Shown here: piece by piece, positions 60,053 to 64,000 of the stretch | Layout: every line of letters begins with the position of its first letter | Position numbering within the stretch: position 1 is the stretch's first letter | Made by a program: the position numbers and the translations under genes | The notes under the pieces: generated by a model | Seen by the model: only the letters and a program-made list of their open reading frames with translations | Databases searched by the model: none | Told to the model about the DNA's origin: nothing | Source: Stephania yunnanensis | Lineage: Eukaryota; Streptophyta; Magnoliopsida; Ranunculales; Menispermaceae | Direction of reading: 5' to 3' | Length of the DNA: 64,000 nt | NCBI GenBank assembly: GCA_039657365.1 | Contig: CM077588.1 | Span: 19,722,501 to 19,786,500 of the forward strand

Positions 60053-60404
60053 GTAATACCGTTATCTAGTAATTTTCCAGACTACAAAGACACTTTTACA
60101 CCTTCTAAGCCATTCCCCTCTCGAGAAGCGACTATTTCATGGCTTCAAATGATTGGTGGCGAGAACAAGTTTGTGTTAGTAACGAAGCGCTCGGATGTCG
60201 GGGGCATTAAGCGAAGGGGAAGGGTGAAAATTGCCTGTGAGATGTCTGGGACATATAGGGGACTGGCTCAGAGAGTAGGGAAGGGGAAAGCGGCAAAAAT
60301 TTTAAAGAAATCAAGGAATGATGAAAAGGCGATGACTCACGCTAGTACGAAGAAATGTGGATGCCCTTTCCAAATTAACGTCAAGGAGAATGCGACTCCT
60401 TATG
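60053..60404 (+). pseudogene. FAR1/MULE-type N-terminal DNA-binding segment, exon
   Basis: The exon lies between a TTTGTATTGCAG acceptor and a TATG/GTATGT donor and is open throughout. It reads FPSREATISWLQMIGGENKF, then VLVTKRSD, RRGRVKIACEMSGTYRG and, near the end, STKKCGCPFQINVKEN. This is the FAR1-type zinc-binding pattern (W....G...I.I.RSD, V.L.CE.SG.Y, KKCGCPF) found at the N-terminus of MULE transposases. The His pair that normally follows (GIHNH-like) is absent because the exon stops soon after CPF. It would bind DNA. A bona fide start codon is not clear; 59999 is the first in-frame ATG, upstream of the acceptor. Whether it is spliced to the OTU part is inference. Confidence 0.65.
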
Positions 60405-60479
60405 GTATGTCACTTTGTGATTTGTGGGAGGCACAATCACGACACCGCGAGTAGATTGGATAAGGGGGGAGGAGGAAGT

Positions 60480-61443
60480 TGAGGATGAGGGGGAGGATTG
60501 AAAGTGAGCAGCTCAGGGAGATTAGTCCACCTTCGTCTTTTGTGGAGTGCGAGCAGGAAGTTGAGGATGCGGGTGTGAGGACACCGAGGTCTCCAACCGG
60601 AGGCACCCCAGTGTCGGAGGCACCCCAATCTCCAATCGGATTTGAGTCCTCCCACTCCAAAAAAGCTTCTAGGTAGAAGAAATGCAAGGTTCCACAAATG
60701 CGTCGTGTCAGTCGACGCACGCAAAGTGGATCTAACATGGCTTATAGTCATTGCTTAGAACCGGATTGGTTGCCACATGTTGATGCCATTATCGATGTGG
60801 TTTCCGATGGGAATTGTGGATATAGGTGTATAGCCTCTGGGCTTGGACTTGCCGACGTAGACGGGTGGAGGATTGTGCGTAGACGGATGTACGATGAGAT
60901 TATCGGGTATGAAGACCATTGGAGGGAAGTGCTTGGCTCGAGTTTCGAGACGGTCAAGAATGCGGTGCATTGCCCAGAGAAGCAAGAGGGGCATCTTTCA
61001 AAGAATGGTTGACACTTCCAGACATGGGATTGTTAGTATCCACCGCATTCAATGTCATTCTCGTCAACCTCTCGCATGGGAGTGCCTCCACATTCCTACC
61101 TCTACGTAGTACTCCAACATCGTCATTGCACAACAGACTTATCATTGCAATGGCAAATGAAAGGAATATCCATTGGGTTAGGGTAAGTTCTATGATTTTT
61201 TGTGAATTGGTTTGTTTCCCCCTTAATCGGGTTTGTGACAATATCTTCTATGTTCTACTGTTCACTTTGACAGTGCAGTTGCGTGTGAATGCACCGTTGC
61301 CATCCTTATATCCATCGTGGGATCGGTACGTTGAGGACTGCGCCAAAGGTTGGCGAGATGGATTCGTTTTTCGAGACATCGCGCCCATTGCAACCGCTGA
61401 TCATGAAACCACCATACATGTTGTATATTTAGATACACCGTAG
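60480..61443 (+). pseudogene. OTU-type cysteine protease domain, in a MULE; one stop and one frameshift
   Basis: After a Ser/Pro/Glu-rich linker and an in-frame TAG (60674-60676), the frame reads WLPHVDAIIDVVSDGNCGYR, then LGLADVDGW. The catalytic Cys lies in DGNC (60806-60817). After a one-base shift near 60.97 kb it continues WLTLPDMGLLVSTAFNVILV and TFLPLRSTP, then NERNIHWVR with the catalytic His (61171-61173). A GTAAGT...AG intron (61183-61278) joins this to LRVNAPLPSLYPSWDRYVED, and the frame stops at 61441. The order DGNC ... MPDMG ... FLPLRS ... H is that of OTU proteases found with plant MULE/FAR1 proteins. OTU enzymes cleave ubiquitin chains. Key residues remain, so the stop and shift may be recent or could be masked by splicing. 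Confidence 0.72.
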
Positions 61444-62428
61444 GTTAAAGCTTGTACCTAGACGGCTAAACATTTAGAAATTTTGCCAATTCGACCGAAT
61501 GTTCTATGTATATGCAAATGTTATGATGTGTTTTGATTGGTGTTGTGTTTTGATTGTTGTTTACTTATGGATGGACCATTTTTAGAGTCAGTTTGAATGT
61601 TACGGAAATTTATAATTAATTAAGGTTCGGTGCAAATTGTCGTCTTTGGATTTTCAATCTGTATTGTTAGTTTGACGATTACGGAGATTTTTTTGAAAGC
61701 GTAATGTTCAAATTCATCCATTCTTGATGTCTCGATCAAGCAGGTCCGTGAAACAACCCATATTTACGGTCACCCATGACGGACAAGTATTCCAATATAT
61801 CGACTGTGTACAACCGAGTCCTATTTCAATTTCTCGGTTGTACACCACCGAGATGGATTGACCATTTCAATTCGCTCGACTCTCGTCCTATGACGACCGA
61901 GCCATCGAGACCTCTCGGAAATGGACAACCGATACGCAGTTAACTCTTCCGGTCTTCGTGGCCGAGACTGCGACTTCTCAAAAATATTAGCTTATGTCTC
62001 GGCCAAGGCCGAGACAGTTGACATAGTCTCTGGCCTGTGTGACCGAGAACCACGATTTCTCAATTTTTTTACATTTGAAAAACCCGCCACACACACATTA
62101 CAACTACTCTACCAAATGTAACTTAATTCGACGATCTTCAACCGAGCCCTAATTTGGAGACGAAATCGGCTCACACACAGGACCCTACAAAATGCAGAAA
62201 ACTCGAACAACGAAGGAGAAACACACGGCGAGGGACGGAGAACACGATTTCGGGGATTCCTCTCACTGGTCGGTTCAAAACAAATGAATTCTTCCACAAG
62301 GAGTTCGGTGAACGAGGGTGGTGGGGTGTGAGGGTTTTTTGCACGAGGGGTATTTTTGATATTTTGGGTTTAATTTTTGGGTGCTAACTGGGTGCCTTCA
62401 TTAATAGGTGGGGTGCCCTTAGCGGCTC

Positions 62429-63852
62429 TAAAAAAAATGGAGATTTGAACTTGGCCCGCCAGGAAACGACTTTCACAAAAGATCTTCGTACAATATGGTC
62501 CACATGCAAAGTCAATACTCAGAAATCAGAAAACATCGCAAAGTCCGTCAAATAATTCACTAAAATACAAAATTTGAAAACCATATTTATCCCCATCACA
62601 ATCAATCATGCGAACGCAAACAAACAGATGAATTGAAAACACAGAACGCAAAACCTTTTTTTTTTTTTTTTTTTTTTCCAAGAAGAACACAAAAACCCAT
62701 TCAACAATAAAAAAAACCATAAACCCATGTCACGAAATATCATGATTTTCGCTTACTTTGCAAAGCAAGAACAAAAGGGTCGTTCTGGTTCTTGATCAAC
62801 TCTCAAAAGAAATTTTAGAAATTCGAAGTGGTTATGTACGGTTGAAGAAGTCTCAGAATATATAGCTTTTTAAAAGGATTAAAGAAAGTAAATCGCATAT
62901 CGAGAAGACAAGATCAACCTGTTTTTCTTTTTTAAGAGGGACTTCCCGGAAGTTCTTGGAAGTCCGGAAGACTCTATTAGCCCGTTCCGTTCACATATAC
63001 ACAGATTATTATATGAGTTTGGATATTGGTCGTAACATATATATTTATTCGGTTCGGGGTATAAAGAGTGAGATTAAATGAAGTTACTAAAGTACTCTTT
63101 ATATCTACAAACTCGAACTTATTTCTACATCCTTAACAAGCTTACAAAGCCAAATACGCATATCAAAGCAACTTCAAAAATAATGAATCCATTTATTAAG
63201 CAAACCAAATGTAACTTGAACCATCACATTTCCCATCAAATTAAGTTAACAAAATTCATGAATAGTGAAGAAAATTCAAAGTGAACTCGTCGGCTATAAT
63301 AATTGTGATATGTTTTGTGTTGTCTATTTGTATTAGTATGAATGAAAATTGAACATTTAATAGTGGGTCTCGTAGGATCGCGCGATATAATTAATAAATG
63401 CGGTTGAAATTTGAACAAATATTTAGTAGTACTAAATATGTCATCGATGGATAGTGTTGATTCACGATCATGGAAACGATCTGTTGATTTGATTCGCCCG
63501 CGGACTGTAACTATAGTGCTACATTGATATACTAGTGTCACACACTATAGGTTTTTTGGTGTTGGAGAGTTGAGAATAGTAAATTAATGTGTGTTTTAGG
63601 TGTTTATGATGAGGATATTTTGGTCATTTGAAAATCACAAAGATTGGGATAAAATAATACCTTCGAATTCATGGTTTTAAATTATCCCAATCCCGTGGAT
63701 TAAAATTATCCTATGGACAATTTTATACTCGAACCGAACACCAGTAGTATTTAGTACCATCACTTATCTCTCCCTATCCTATGAACCAAACATGGCATAT
63801 GTATCTATCTAAATTAGCAATTGCTATGTGTTTAAGAAAGGCAAATGCTTTT
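62429..63852. other. No gene seen between two MULE ends
   Basis: AT-rich spacer with a T22-like run near 62.66 kb and a GATCGCGCGATA palindrome-like site near 63.38 kb. Short frames only. Confidence 0.4.
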
Positions 63853-64000
63853 GAGCCCTGCTATGGGCACCCCACCTATTAGTGAAGGCACACCATTGTT
63901 GAGGGCACCGAGTGGTTTACCAAAGGCACCTAAAAATTTTGATTGAAATCCCAAAATTGCCTTTAAGTGCACCCCACCACCAATCCACTAATTCGATAAA
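63853..64000 (+). mobile_element. Terminus of a second MULE of the same family, running off the window
   Basis: GAGCC..CTATGGGCACCCC, ACCTATTAGTGAAGGCAC matches the inner part of the right terminal repeat at 62.37-62.43 kb (reverse complement). Repeated GGCACC units follow. The rest lies outside. Confidence 0.6.

Larger units (their letters stand above)
59356..62428 (+). mobile_element. Mutator-like element (MULE) with FAR1-like and OTU coding parts
   Basis: Ends are inverted repeats of about 45 bp. The left reads GGGCCGCTAAGGGCACCCC, ACC..TTAATGAGGGCACCCA. The right, reverse-complemented, reads GAGCCGCTAAGGGCACCCC, ACC..TTAATGAAGGCACCCA. The element is 3.07 kb. Both subterminal parts contain many CTCGGTC/GACCGAG motifs (59.81-59.99 and 61.78-62.15 kb). 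Flanks are A-rich (aaaaaagga, taaaaaaaatgga), so a 9-11 bp duplication is possible but not convincing. No transposase core or SWIM zinc finger was recognised. It lies about 0.3 kb upstream of the HIR TATA box. Confidence 0.7.

Overview
This is nuclear DNA of a flowering plant, probably a eudicot. Evidence: AT-rich sequence with few genes, GT-AG introns, plant-type LTR retrotransposons, an RTE-type LINE, CACTA and Mutator-like DNA transposons, and one complete five-exon plant gene. No tRNA, rRNA or organellar insertion was recognised. Almost all the window is transposon on transposon, and the only intact host gene I can support is a HIR (hypersensitive-induced reaction, SPFH/Band 7) gene on the minus strand at 56.4-58.2 kb with its promoter near 59.0 kb.

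Layout. 1-22.4 kb: decayed Ty3/gypsy elements. A minus-strand Athila-like element with gag, protease remnant and a 'putative plant transposon protein' ORF lies at about 1.7-6.3 kb. Then come a plus-strand gypsy integrase tail (7.85-8.8 kb), an Athila-type LTR (8.9-10.4 kb), a chromovirus-type LTR (10.4-12.2 kb), a minus-strand gag-protease remnant (14.5-16.0 kb), and a second copy of the 8.9 kb LTR, split by about 4.8 kb of inserted retroelement (16.7-21.5 kb). 24.8-42.0 kb: one plus-strand Ty1/copia element. It was opened first by a chromovirus LTR remnant (5-bp duplication TAGGA), which was itself opened by a 4.68-kb CACTA element (3-bp duplication ACA). Another CACTA derivative lies inside the copia 3' LTR. 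42.9-56.0 kb: an RTE-type LINE cut twice, inside its endonuclease and its reverse transcriptase, by two more CACTA elements (duplications GCA and ATA). Removing both restores continuous LINE homology. 56.4-59.0 kb: HIR. 59.36-62.43 kb: a Mutator-like element carrying a FAR1-like zinc-binding segment and an OTU cysteine-protease domain. A related terminus starts at 63.85 kb and leaves the window.

Main discovery. The four CACTA elements form one non-autonomous family with shared ends, a conserved box containing ATGGCGCC, and a CT-rich leader. Behind that leader, three of them carry exons copied from different host genes: V-ATPase subunit A, AP-4 complex subunit beta, and a glutamate-receptor-like protein. 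All three captures are in sense with the leader and keep their splice sites. This resembles Pack-type gene capture. The second candidate is the FAR1-OTU Mutator-like element, which retains protease catalytic residues but shows no transposase core.
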